Of a stretch of DNA of 39,748 nt, positions 17,695 to 24,253 are shown piece after piece. The notes beneath the pieces are model-generated. The model made no database searches and was not told where the DNA came from. It worked only from the letters and a program-made list of their open reading frames with translations. Every line of letters begins with the position of its first letter. Position 1 is the stretch's first letter. The stretch is taken from contig JABLTI010000036.1 in NCBI GenBank assembly GCA_013166835.1, positions 1 through 39,748 on the forward strand. Direction: 5' to 3'. The stretch is from Promethearchaeati archaeon (GTDB lineage: Archaea; Asgardarchaeota; Heimdallarchaeia; JABLTI01). Made by a program: the position numbers and the translations under genes.

Positions 17695-18438
17695 TTACTC
17701 AGGGGGTGTTTCTTTATGTCTGAACTCCCTCTTTCCATCAGTTGAAACTCTCCAAGTTGCTGATGCTGATTGTCTCCTCAAAGCCTGTAACGCCCGAATG
17801 AATATCATCGCAAACATTGCCAAAAATATGATTGGTAGTTTTACTTGCATAAACCAAGGTGTCCATGGAAACCTAAATTCTGGCATATGACTCCAGGGAG
17901 GATTTATTTGTATAAACATGATCAGAATGATTTCAAGAATAATTATTACTAATGTACCAATTCTAACATTTGCTTTAAAGAGTAACATCGCTGCTATTAT
18001 TCCAACAGCATAAAAAACCAAGAGTATTGGATTAAGATACCAGGAAACACCTAAAAAGACTCCAAGTCCTTGCCCTCCCTCGAATTTTAAAAATATAGAA
18101 TAATTGTGTCCAGCAATACAGCAGACAGGTCCTAGAATACTGGCAAGAGTATGCCAGATATTAGCTCCATCTGGAGCAATGAAGAAATCAAGAGCAAAGA
18201 GCTGATCAATTAATAATATTGTAGTTGTACCTTTTAGAAAATCAAGAAATATTATTGGTAAGCCAATTTTCATGCCATAGGTTACTGCAGCATTCATTCC
18301 ACCAGGATTTTTAACACCATGTTTTCTAAGGTCAACTCCTGTTGCTAATGTTCCTATCCAAACAGAAAACGGTAATGATCCCAGTAAATAACCTACTAAA
18401 CATGCGAGAATTACACACAAGATATAGATAGCAAGCAT
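17695..18438 (-). CDS. plsY: PlsY-type acyl-phosphate:glycerol-3-phosphate acyltransferase
   Basis: About 247 residues from the ATG at 18438 (an in-frame TTG at 18447 is the alternative). The three PlsY motifs are in order: GSLPF in the first membrane helix, RKHGVKNPGGMNA in place of the usual SGNPGATN, and GHNYSIFLKFEGGQG, which has Gln where most bacterial enzymes have Lys (GGKG). Five to seven membrane segments, and a basic C-terminal tail longer than in bacteria. PlsY makes lysophosphatidic acid for ester lipids, which archaea normally lack, so its presence is notable. Substrate may differ in this host. Confidence 0.82.
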   Translation of the reverse strand: MLAIYILCVILACLVGYLLGSLPFSVWIGTLATGVDLRKHGVKNPGGMNAAVTYGMKIGLPIIFLDFLKGTTTILLIDQLFALDFFIAPDGANIWHTLASILGPVCCIAGHNYSIFLKFEGGQGLGVFLGVSWYLNPILLVFYAVGIIAAMLLFKANVRIGTLVIIILEIILIMFIQINPPWSHMPEFRFPWTPWFMQVKLPIIFLAMFAMIFIRALQALRRQSASATWRVSTDGKREFRHKETPPE

Positions 18439-18591
18439 TTTAATCAAATCGTTGGAAATTGATTGATAATATATAATAAAATATAATTTTCTTTGTTATA
18501 TTTTTTGTTTAATTATTAAGTGAAAATGAAAAAATCATTGAAAAAAAGAACAAAAAGGTAAGTGTGAGTTATGTTGATATTCATAAAACCA

Positions 18592-19284
18592 TTACTTCAA
18601 AGATTGGGTATGAATACCACATTCTCCTCCGCACTTGCTTGTTCCAATCCACCGACCTTCTCGTTCGAGTGCATCATCACTTATTAGTGTTGTACAAGGT
18701 TCACAACCCAAGCTTCGATAACCTCTTGCATAAAAGGGATGAACAGGAATACTGTTAATAGCCATGTAACGCCAAATATCAAGTTCAGTCCAATTAAGAA
18801 TTGGATTTACTTTAATTAATCCACCTTTCTCCTCAATTTCTTTATAGTCCTTACGAGTTCTTCCTTCTGTATTCCTTAATCCACAAATCCATGCTTGTAA
18901 ACCCTTTACTGCTTCTTTAGTGGGTTCAACTTTTAAAATACGACAGCATTCGTTTGGATCAGTCTTTGGAAGATCTGGATCTACCAACTCTTTTGACATA
19001 TATTCAACTAAATTCAGATTGTAATGTTGAATCATTTTGTCTTTGTACTCAAAAGTTTCTTTCGGTTTAAAAGGAGTCATAACGGAAAAAATTCTGATAT
19101 CGGGTTTAATCTGTAGAGCCAAATGAACTACTACCATACTGTCCTTTCCAAAGCTACAAGCTACTTCTATTTTATCACCATATTCTTTAACAGCATCAGA
19201 AATGATTTGCTTAGAATGTTCTATCTTGTTAACTATTGTATTTTCTATAGGATTTTCTGGTGATTTATTTATAGTTAGATTCAT
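18592..19284 (-). CDS. cysH: Adenylylsulfate/PAPS reductase family, 4Fe-4S type
   Basis: 230 residues. PP-loop SFGKDS (44-49) for nucleotide binding; Cys pairs CC (113-114) and CEPC (194-197), the four ligands of the 4Fe-4S cluster in assimilatory APS reductases; and the catalytic Cys in ECGIH (221-225). The family reduces APS or PAPS to sulfite with thioredoxin or a similar donor. An Fe-S cluster suggests APS rather than PAPS as substrate. No sat, aprAB or sulfite reductase gene is in the window. plsY lies 144 bases downstream on the same strand but appears functionally unrelated. Confidence 0.87.
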   Translation of the reverse strand: MNLTINKSPENPIENTIVNKIEHSKQIISDAVKEYGDKIEVACSFGKDSMVVVHLALQIKPDIRIFSVMTPFKPKETFEYKDKMIQHYNLNLVEYMSKELVDPDLPKTDPNECCRILKVEPTKEAVKGLQAWICGLRNTEGRTRKDYKEIEEKGGLIKVNPILNWTELDIWRYMAINSIPVHPFYARGYRSLGCEPCTTLISDDALEREGRWIGTSKCGGECGIHTQSLK

Positions 19285-19430
19285 TGCCTAAACCTTACCT
19301 TTATTTTTTGAATTATTGTTTTGAAAATTTCGAGAGAATTTTCAGATGAGTCGTTCTAGAAAATTCTTGTCGACTATATAACAATTACTTCCTTTTACCG
19401 AAAGTGAGTAGAACTGTAGAGAAGAAGAAT

Positions 19431-19538
19431 TGGCGGGCGTGGCGCGATTCGAATTCGCGGAACGAGGAACACATCCTAAGTTCTCACGCGGCCACCTAGT
19501 TAAAAGCCAGGTGCTCTACCTAGCTGAGCTACACGCCC
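19431..19538 (-). tRNA. tRNA-Lys (anticodon TTT) with 31-nt intron in the T arm
   Basis: On the minus strand: acceptor GGGCGTG/CACGCCC, discriminator G, CCA encoded (19431-19433); D stem GCTC/GAGC; anticodon stem CCTGG/CTAGG with loop CTTTTAA, so anticodon TTT (19502-19504); variable loop TGGCC. The T arm only closes if 31 bases (19454-19484) are removed: then GCGTG pairs with CGCGC around the loop TTCGAAT. Mature length is 74 bases without CCA. There is no intron at the usual 37/38 site. A TTTAAAAAG-type box about 30 bases upstream is the likely promoter. Confidence 0.93.
19454..19484 (-). other. tRNA intron at position 53/54 of tRNA-Lys
   Basis: 31 bases. On the minus strand the exon CGCG pairs with CGCG near the intron 3' end to make a 4-bp central helix. 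A 3-base bulge TGA lies on the 5' side and AAT on the 3' side, and the intron closes with GAAC/GTTC and AGGA/TCCT stems. Cutting after the second base of each bulge gives exactly the mature T arm. This is the archaeal bulge-helix-bulge splice motif, in its relaxed form because the outer exon helix is poor. Confidence 0.85.
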
Positions 19539-19689
19539 TACAGTATTTTTTACGTTATCTTTTCCTTTTTAAATTTGCTGTTTTGTTTCTTTTGTTGAGT
19601 TTTTTGTTCGAAAAGTCATATATCGAAGTCTTTTTTAATTTCAAAAAGGAAGATAAATCCGAATTTTAACTTTATGGAGATACTACAAC

Positions 19690-21357
19690 ATGAGTGACTC
19701 TGATGAACGTGAACTTGAGCTTCTCCTTCAGCAATTGAAGGAAAATACAGATATTGATCTTCGCAGTCATGCTGCTCAACAACTTGGTTTAAAGAAACAT
19801 AAATCTGATATTGTTGTTCCAGCATTAATTGAAGCTCTTAATGATGATAATTGGTTTGTACGTATTGAAGTAGCCACTGCTCTTGGTAAAATTGGTCGTG
19901 CTGCTGCTGTAGCCATCGGACCTTTGAAAGACACTATGAATGAACCGCGTAACAGACCAAAAAGAGGTATTTTCTATGAAGTGATTCAAACTTTGGAGAT
20001 CGCTAAAAGTGCTGAACCCGAAGTTGAACCAAGTGTGGTTGTTGAAGAGAAAAAGGAAGAAATTACTTTTGAGGAGAAGGTAGAAGAAGAAGTTGCTATT
20101 GTTGAGGAAAAACCCATAGAACCCGTTATAGAAGCTTCTGAAGAAGTTATTGAGGATGTTGTAGAGGAACCTCTTGTAAAAGAGAAAGTTGAATTAATTA
20201 CTGAGGAAATTGTCGAGGAATCAAAAATAGTTGATGAAGTAGTAGTGGAAGACAAACCTGAGGAAACTGTTGCAGAAGTTGTAGAAGAAATTGCTGAAGA
20301 GATTGCAGAGGAAGTCATAGAACTCGAACCAGAGGAAGACGAAGAAACAGAAATCACTGAGGAATACACTGTCGGTGAAGACATCACTGAAATTGTTAAA
20401 GATGTTGCTGAAGACATTACTGAGGATACTACAGATGACGAGATTATAGAGGAAGCTATCGAAGAGATCGCTGAAGAAGTTTTAGAAGATGTTCTCGAAG
20501 AAGAAGTTGGCGACACAGTCGATCATAACATCATTGATGATATTGCTGAGGAAATTACCGAAGAGGTTCTTGAAACTGAAGAAGAGGAAGTAGAAGAACC
20601 TGTTGAAACCATACAAGCTCCAGTGATTGAAGCTCCCGAAATAGAACTGGAAGAAGAAAAAAAAACGACTGAAGACGTAACAGATGCTGTTCCACTTGAT
20701 GAAGTTTTAGAGTTTGAAGAAGATAAAGAAAAAGTTGAGGAACAACCATCAACATTAGAACCCCCAACAGTGGAAGACATTAAAACAGTTAGAAGGTCTA
20801 AAGCTCTAATAAAAATCGTTATTGTTGGTGATGCAGCTGTAGGTAAGACTGCTTTACGAAAGAAATACTGTGATGTTTCTTATAGCGAAGAATACAAATA
20901 TGTTCTCGGAGCAGATTTTGCTACCAAACATTTCTCAAAGAATAATGAAGATTTTTCGTTACAGGTTTGGGATATTGCCGCTAAGGAGCGGTTCGATAAA
21001 AGTAAAGAACTTTTCTTCAAAAGCATTTTTGGAGCTTTATTAGTTTTTGATGTAACAAATAGAGAATCATTCAACAACATTCGATATTGGATTGAAGAAC
21101 TACGAAAAATCGAGAGTAAAGAACTTGCATTAGTTATCGTTGGAAATAAAACCGATTTACGCACTGATAAAGAATCTACTTATATTACCCGTGAAGAAGG
21201 GCAAGAACTTGCTTCAAAGCTGTCAGAAGAAATAGGTTTTGATGTTTCTTATGTTGAAGCTAGTGCTATTAATGGCACTGGTGTAGAGGTAGCTTTCAGA
21301 ATACTTGAAGAAAGAACAACAGATCAATTCTTTGTCGATGAGAGAAAAATGGAGTAA
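19690..21357 (+). CDS. HEAT repeat / acidic linker / Ras-like GTPase fusion, altered switch residues
   Basis: 555 residues. Residues 8-105 hold two or three HEAT-like repeats (SHAAQQLGLKKHKSDIVVPA; VRIEVATALGKIGRAAA). Residues 110-365 are a highly acidic, low-complexity Glu/Val/Ile stretch, probably extended or coiled. Residues 370-540 are a Ras/Rab-like G domain: P-loop GDAAVGKT (380-387), G4 NKTD (486-489), G5 SA (525-526). Switch I has V405 where Rab proteins have the Mg-binding Thr (VLGADF for TIGxDF). G3 reads WDIAAKERF, so the Gly and Gln of WDTAGQE are Ala431 and Lys432. Nucleotide binding looks kept; GTP sensing and hydrolysis look impaired. GGAGAT precedes the ATG. Confidence 0.85.
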   Translation: MSDSDERELELLLQQLKENTDIDLRSHAAQQLGLKKHKSDIVVPALIEALNDDNWFVRIEVATALGKIGRAAAVAIGPLKDTMNEPRNRPKRGIFYEVIQTLEIAKSAEPEVEPSVVVEEKKEEITFEEKVEEEVAIVEEKPIEPVIEASEEVIEDVVEEPLVKEKVELITEEIVEESKIVDEVVVEDKPEETVAEVVEEIAEEIAEEVIELEPEEDEETEITEEYTVGEDITEIVKDVAEDITEDTTDDEIIEEAIEEIAEEVLEDVLEEEVGDTVDHNIIDDIAEEITEEVLETEEEEVEEPVETIQAPVIEAPEIELEEEKKTTEDVTDAVPLDEVLEFEEDKEKVEEQPSTLEPPTVEDIKTVRRSKALIKIVIVGDAAVGKTALRKKYCDVSYSEEYKYVLGADFATKHFSKNNEDFSLQVWDIAAKERFDKSKELFFKSIFGALLVFDVTNRESFNNIRYWIEELRKIESKELALVIVGNKTDLRTDKESTYITREEGQELASKLSEEIGFDVSYVEASAINGTGVEVAFRILEERTTDQFFVDERKME

Positions 21358-21358
21358 T

Positions 21359-21655
21359 TTAAACTAAATTATCTCCAAAGCATTTTTTTATCAATTTAAA
21401 AATCTTATTTGCTAATTCCTCTGATCCTCCAGAGTCATCCCAAACACTAGTCGGAGCAAAAATCCCCCATAATTCAAAAACATCAATTTCCTTTTCTTGT
21501 TCTAATTTTGTAACTGTTTCGTTTAAGTAGACACCCAAATTTTCACAGGTGTCATACTCAGTTATAGTATATAGAGGACCCTTCGCAATCATTTCTTGTG
21601 CTGCTTGCTTCAGTAAGTCTATTAATTGCGGTATTTCTTGCTCAGTTTCTCGCAT
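21359..21655 (-). CDS. Unrecognised 98-residue protein
   Basis: 98 residues, helical at both ends, with a central segment LWGIFAPTSVWDDSGGSEEL that looks like an exposed loop. Acidic overall, no membrane segment, no known motif. The family is not recognised. Its stop lies one base from the stop of the convergent HEAT-GTPase gene. ATG start, with no strong ribosome site. A real gene is likely because the frame is full length with normal composition and the space is otherwise empty. Confidence 0.5.
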   Translation of the reverse strand: MRETEQEIPQLIDLLKQAAQEMIAKGPLYTITEYDTCENLGVYLNETVTKLEQEKEIDVFELWGIFAPTSVWDDSGGSEELANKIFKLIKKCFGDNLV

Positions 21656-21781
21656 AGACTAATGATTAGATTTTCTATTTTTAAAAATTCTTGACTAAAA
21701 TTAAGCGAAAATTGCTTCCTTAGTAACAACTTGTGACCTCTTCTTGAGTCTTATTTTTGAGTCTCTAAAAAGTGAATCCGC

Positions 21782-21789
21782 TTTATATA
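21782..21789 (+). promoter_or_regulatory. TATA box of micropeptide gene A
   Basis: TTTATATA, 57 bases before the ATG at 21839, would place transcription start near 21812, giving a leader of about 27 bases that contains the GGAG at 21825-21828. An AGGAGGT at 21796-21802 lies upstream of that expected start and so is probably not used for this peptide. Confidence 0.55.
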
Positions 21790-21838
21790 TGATTTAGGAG
21801 GTAGTATAATCAAGAACAAAACTCGGAGAAGAAAAAAA

Positions 21839-21928
21839 ATGAACAGAACCAAACAAAAAATCGAACAAAAAATAAGAAAGGATTACGAACAAACTAGAAT
21901 TAAATTCGCGCTCATCACTGGCGCATGA
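21839..21928 (+). CDS. Micropeptide A (29 residues), ends in RIKFALITGA
   Basis: Too short for ordinary gene calling. ATG at 21839 with GGAG ten bases upstream, stop TGA. The first 20 residues are polar and rich in Lys, Arg, Gln and Glu (an amphipathic helix, net basic); the last ten are RIKFALITGA. The neighbouring micropeptide B has the same C-terminus with one conservative change. In those ten codons the two genes differ by AAA/AGA (Lys/Arg) and by silent GCG/GCA, ATC/ATA and GGC/GGT, and then TGA/TAA. That pattern is expected for translated, selected sequence. No signal peptide. Function unknown: an exported signal, leader or membrane-active peptide are all possible. Confidence 0.6.
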   Translation: MNRTKQKIEQKIRKDYEQTRIKFALITGA

Positions 21929-21930
21929 AT

Positions 21931-21949
21931 AGCTGGTCAGAAAGACCCA
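21931..21949 (+). other. Small hairpin between micropeptide genes
   Basis: CTGGTC pairs with GACC and CAG around loop AGAAA with one bulged C, starting three bases after the stop of micropeptide A. There is no T-run directly after it, so it is not a simple terminator; it could protect the 3' end of transcript A. Confidence 0.35.
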
Positions 21950-21956
21950 GTCTGCT

Positions 21957-21964
21957 CTTATAAA
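21957..21964 (+). promoter_or_regulatory. TATA box of micropeptide gene B
   Basis: CTTATAAA, 58 bases before the TTG of micropeptide B, almost the same spacing as for gene A. It suggests the whole expression unit, not just the coding part, was duplicated. Confidence 0.5.
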
Positions 21965-22014
21965 GTGACCAAACATAAAGAATAACAAGAACAAAAAAAA
22001 TTGGTGAAAAAAAA

Positions 22015-22101
22015 TTGAACAAAAAAGAACAAATCAAAAATCAAGTAAAGAAAGATAAAGATTTAGCTAGAATTAGATTCGCACTCATAACTGGTGCATA
22101 A
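22015..22101 (+). CDS. Micropeptide B (28 residues), ends in RIRFALITGA
   Basis: TTG start with GGTGA seven bases upstream, stop TAA. It aligns to micropeptide A with one gap: about half of the positions are identical and most others are Lys/Arg, Asp/Glu, Asn/Gln or Ile/Val swaps. The C-terminal RI-R-FALITGA is the strongest block. The DNA around the start also aligns (GGTG then A-run then TTGAAC against GGAGAAG then A-run then ATGAAC). A strong hairpin terminator follows at 22132. The peptide lies beside the convergent adenosine-specific kinase gene. No known family recognised. Confidence 0.58.
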   Translation: MNKKEQIKNQVKKDKDLARIRFALITGA

Positions 22102-22131
22102 TCGCCCTGATTCCCTGACAGGTGGGTGGTG

Positions 22132-22174
22132 GTTCAAGAGTCAACTCTTGAACACTTACGTTCTGGCTTTTTTT
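22132..22174 (+). terminator. Hairpin and T-run after the micropeptide genes
   Basis: Nine-base perfect stem GTTCAAGAG / CTCTTGAAC with loop TCAA (22132-22153), followed 14 bases later by seven T (22168-22174). It would end the micropeptide transcript. Being symmetric, the stem could also act on the minus-strand kinase transcript that ends at 22193. Confidence 0.65.
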
Positions 22175-22192
22175 ATGTACCACTAATTTTTA

Positions 22193-22687
22193 TTATGGAA
22201 TTTTGTATCCTATTTTCTCTGTTGCTTCTCTTCGTTCTATCTTCTGCTCAGAAGTCTCAATTTTGTCTACTAATGTTCCATCTATTACTCCTATTACTGC
22301 TTTTCCTAATTCTGTTTCTGCTATTATTACTTCCATTATATTCGCGGAAGCCACAAAAATAGTGCAAACTGCAGGATGATTCTTAATATGAGGTAGAACA
22401 TTAATTGGAAATGCATTTTCCATCATTATTACAAATACATGACTCGCCCCTATAGCTAAAGCATTCTCTGCTGCTAATTTTTCTAGCTCCGGATCATTTG
22501 CGGTTACTCGAGTTAGTTTCGGAACAGCTTCATTCATTGCAACCGCACATTTGATTCCCGGTACTGTTGTGAGCATTGTCATGAACAAATCATCTGTTGT
22601 AAATATCGAGAAATTTCCTTGCCCTATTATTATTTGATAATTTGTTTCTGGGTTCTTTATTTTCACACTCTTTGTTTTTACTGTCAT
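22193..22687 (-). CDS. Adenosine-specific kinase family (DUF355)
   Basis: About 164 residues from the ATG at 22687, which has GGAG six bases before it; an in-frame GTG at 22699 would add four residues. Nearly the whole protein follows the DUF355/COG1839 pattern: VKIKNPETNYQIIIGQGNF, a helix then TTVPGIKCAVAMNEA, ENALAIGASHVFVIMM, NAFPINVLPHIKNHPAV, CTIFVASANIMEVIIAETE, and GKAVIGVIDG. The archaeal founding member has reported adenosine-specific kinase structure and activity; the cellular role is open. The length is typical. It stands alone, facing the micropeptide cassette. Confidence 0.9.
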   Translation of the reverse strand: MTVKTKSVKIKNPETNYQIIIGQGNFSIFTTDDLFMTMLTTVPGIKCAVAMNEAVPKLTRVTANDPELEKLAAENALAIGASHVFVIMMENAFPINVLPHIKNHPAVCTIFVASANIMEVIIAETELGKAVIGVIDGTLVDKIETSEQKIERREATEKIGYKIP

Positions 22688-22829
22688 TTCTTTCTCCACA
22701 ATACATTACTATGATTTATTAATTAAATAAACTCTTTTCAATTTTTCAGGTTATTTTTTTGTTTTTTATTAATAGGTATTTATATCATGACCCCGATATT
22801 TTAATTAAAATAATGGAAGTCTGTTCATC

Positions 22830-23279
22830 TTGTCTGATTTAAATAAACGAGAGTTTATTGCTCTACCTCTTGATTTATGCTTCTTTGATCGCAAAAGATT
22901 TGATAAGTTACGAACTGATACCCCTTTGGAAATTATTAGTTATAGGAAATATGACAACGGACTTATTCGCACCAATTTCATAACAAAGACTTTGGAGAAA
23001 GGCAAAGAAACTGATGAAAGAGAGCATTTACTTTGGATTCAGATAATTGATATTGACGGGAAAAAACATGTGATGTATCGTTGTGATTGCAAATATTTCG
23101 AGTACAGACAGCTCCGTCCCGCAAAAAGAATGTTTGACCTAGAAGAAATAAGTAATTCTCTTTGTGTTGTTATTCCTTCAAAGTCATATACAGAGCTAGA
23201 AAAGTTGTTTAATATTGATAAGCACGCTTTTCTTGCTCTAGAAGAGCTGTTTAATCATCATGTACAAATTTCAATATAA
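22830..23279 (+). CDS. Unrecognised 149-residue protein
   Basis: TTG start (TTGTCTGAT, giving MSDLNKREF). No named family. Mixed alpha/beta pattern: HLLWIQIIDIDGKKHVMYRCDCKYF is a clear pair of strands with two cysteines, then a helical C-terminus SYTELEKLFNIDKHAFLALEELF. Soluble and slightly basic. It lies 117 bases before the MglA-like GTPase on the same strand, so the two could share a transcript and function. A GTPase partner role is a guess from position only. Confidence 0.5.
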   Translation: MSDLNKREFIALPLDLCFFDRKRFDKLRTDTPLEIISYRKYDNGLIRTNFITKTLEKGKETDEREHLLWIQIIDIDGKKHVMYRCDCKYFEYRQLRPAKRMFDLEEISNSLCVVIPSKSYTELEKLFNIDKHAFLALEELFNHHVQISI

Positions 23280-23395
23280 ATATGTAAAAATTGGATAATA
23301 TGCATAAGAAGACAGTTTTATAAAATAGAATCACTAAATTAAAATGAATTAAGATTAATATCTTGTCTTAGAAAAGATCTGGATGTGTTGCATAT

Positions 23396-24139
23396 TTGAC
23401 AGAAGATATAGAACTAGAAGTAAAGAAATTGCGCATCTTAACTGCTAATAATGTATTGAATACTTATCCTTACCTCAGTGGAAAACTTAGAGGTGTCTAC
23501 AAAGTTTGTGTTACTGGTAGCTCTGGCAGTGGTAAGACTACTATGATTAGATGTTTTGATCCAGAAGCTCATGGTCGTGAAGTCCCCAGATACTTCTATG
23601 TTGATTATGAATTATTAAAGGAAAACCCAGATCTTTTTCCTGAATCCAATACTGCAACCCAGACTTTTGATTTCACCGTTGTTGCTTTACTGATCGGTGG
23701 AGAAGATAAAGCAGATATTATCAAATTCGGTGAGTTGACTGAAGAGATAATTGATGACAAAAAAGTGAAATGGGTCACTATCTTTTACTTATTTGGTACC
23801 CCAGGTCAGTGGCGTTTTAAAGATATTCGAGCTTTTGCTGAGAGAAGATCCGACGGGGTAATTTTCATAATTGATCCAATTGACCCAAAACTCAGGGAAA
23901 ATTTTGAGGATTTCAGAGAACAAGTCATAAAGAATGTCGAGAGAAAAGTTCCAATTATTTACGCGGTTAACAAACAGGATTTACCAAACGTTTTCACCTG
24001 TAAAGACTTACAAAAGGAATTGGATCTTACTGAAAAAGAATTATTTGATATGTCTGCATTGAAATGCCAAAATATATCTCGTCCTATTATTGCATTAATT
24101 AAGAAGATGCAAGAGGAAGAATTAGGTAAGAAAAGCTAG
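23396..24139 (+). CDS. MglA/SRPRB-like small GTPase (COG2229 type)
   Basis: 247 residues from a TTG start with a weak ribosome site. A 35-residue helical N-terminus precedes the G domain: P-loop GSSGSGKTT (41-49), switch I with T88/T90 in TATQTFDF, G3 LFGTPGQWRF (132-141), where Gly takes the usual Asp place as in many COG2229 proteins, G4 NKQD (192-195), G5 SAL (220-222). Between P-loop and switch I there is an insert of about 35 residues (DPEAHGREVPRYFYVDYELL). Relatives work with roadblock proteins of the MglB type; two roadblock genes lie 11-12 kb to the left. Confidence 0.85.
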   Translation: MTEDIELEVKKLRILTANNVLNTYPYLSGKLRGVYKVCVTGSSGSGKTTMIRCFDPEAHGREVPRYFYVDYELLKENPDLFPESNTATQTFDFTVVALLIGGEDKADIIKFGELTEEIIDDKKVKWVTIFYLFGTPGQWRFKDIRAFAERRSDGVIFIIDPIDPKLRENFEDFREQVIKNVERKVPIIYAVNKQDLPNVFTCKDLQKELDLTEKELFDMSALKCQNISRPIIALIKKMQEEELGKKS

Positions 24140-24253
24140 GAAAAGAGTTTTTCCTAATTTCTTTTCGATTTTCATTATCCTTCAATTATGAATTAAAGCT
24201 TAATATAGTATGATGATATGTTTTATTGTAATGAATTATTTCTGAGGGATATT

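Noticed and set aside
18526-18561. 11-codon Lys-rich frame on the plus strand between plsY and cysH
   Set aside because: Composition is that of an A-rich gap; no ribosome site, no second copy.
19986-20780. Long Ser/Thr-rich frames on the minus strand
   Set aside because: They are the complement of the Glu/Val-rich linker of the HEAT-GTPase; GAA/GAG codons read as Ser/Phe codons in antisense. No ribosome site and no fold.
21905-21928. GTGATGA on the minus strand as a C box of a C/D RNA
   Set aside because: No matching D box (CTGA) at a suitable distance on that strand, and the second copy lacks the motif.
21926-21985. Possible selenocysteine read-through at the TGA of micropeptide A
   Set aside because: Eighteen sense codons follow before TAA, but the paralogue ends in TAA at the same place, and the codons after the stop are not similar.
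21794-21994. 66-codon frame on the minus strand over micropeptide A
   Set aside because: It is hydrophobic only because it is the complement of A-rich DNA, and it conflicts with the coding pattern on the plus strand.
22078-22101. CTCATAA resembling a tRNA-Met anticodon loop
   Set aside because: The flanking bases do not form an anticodon stem around it and there is no cloverleaf.
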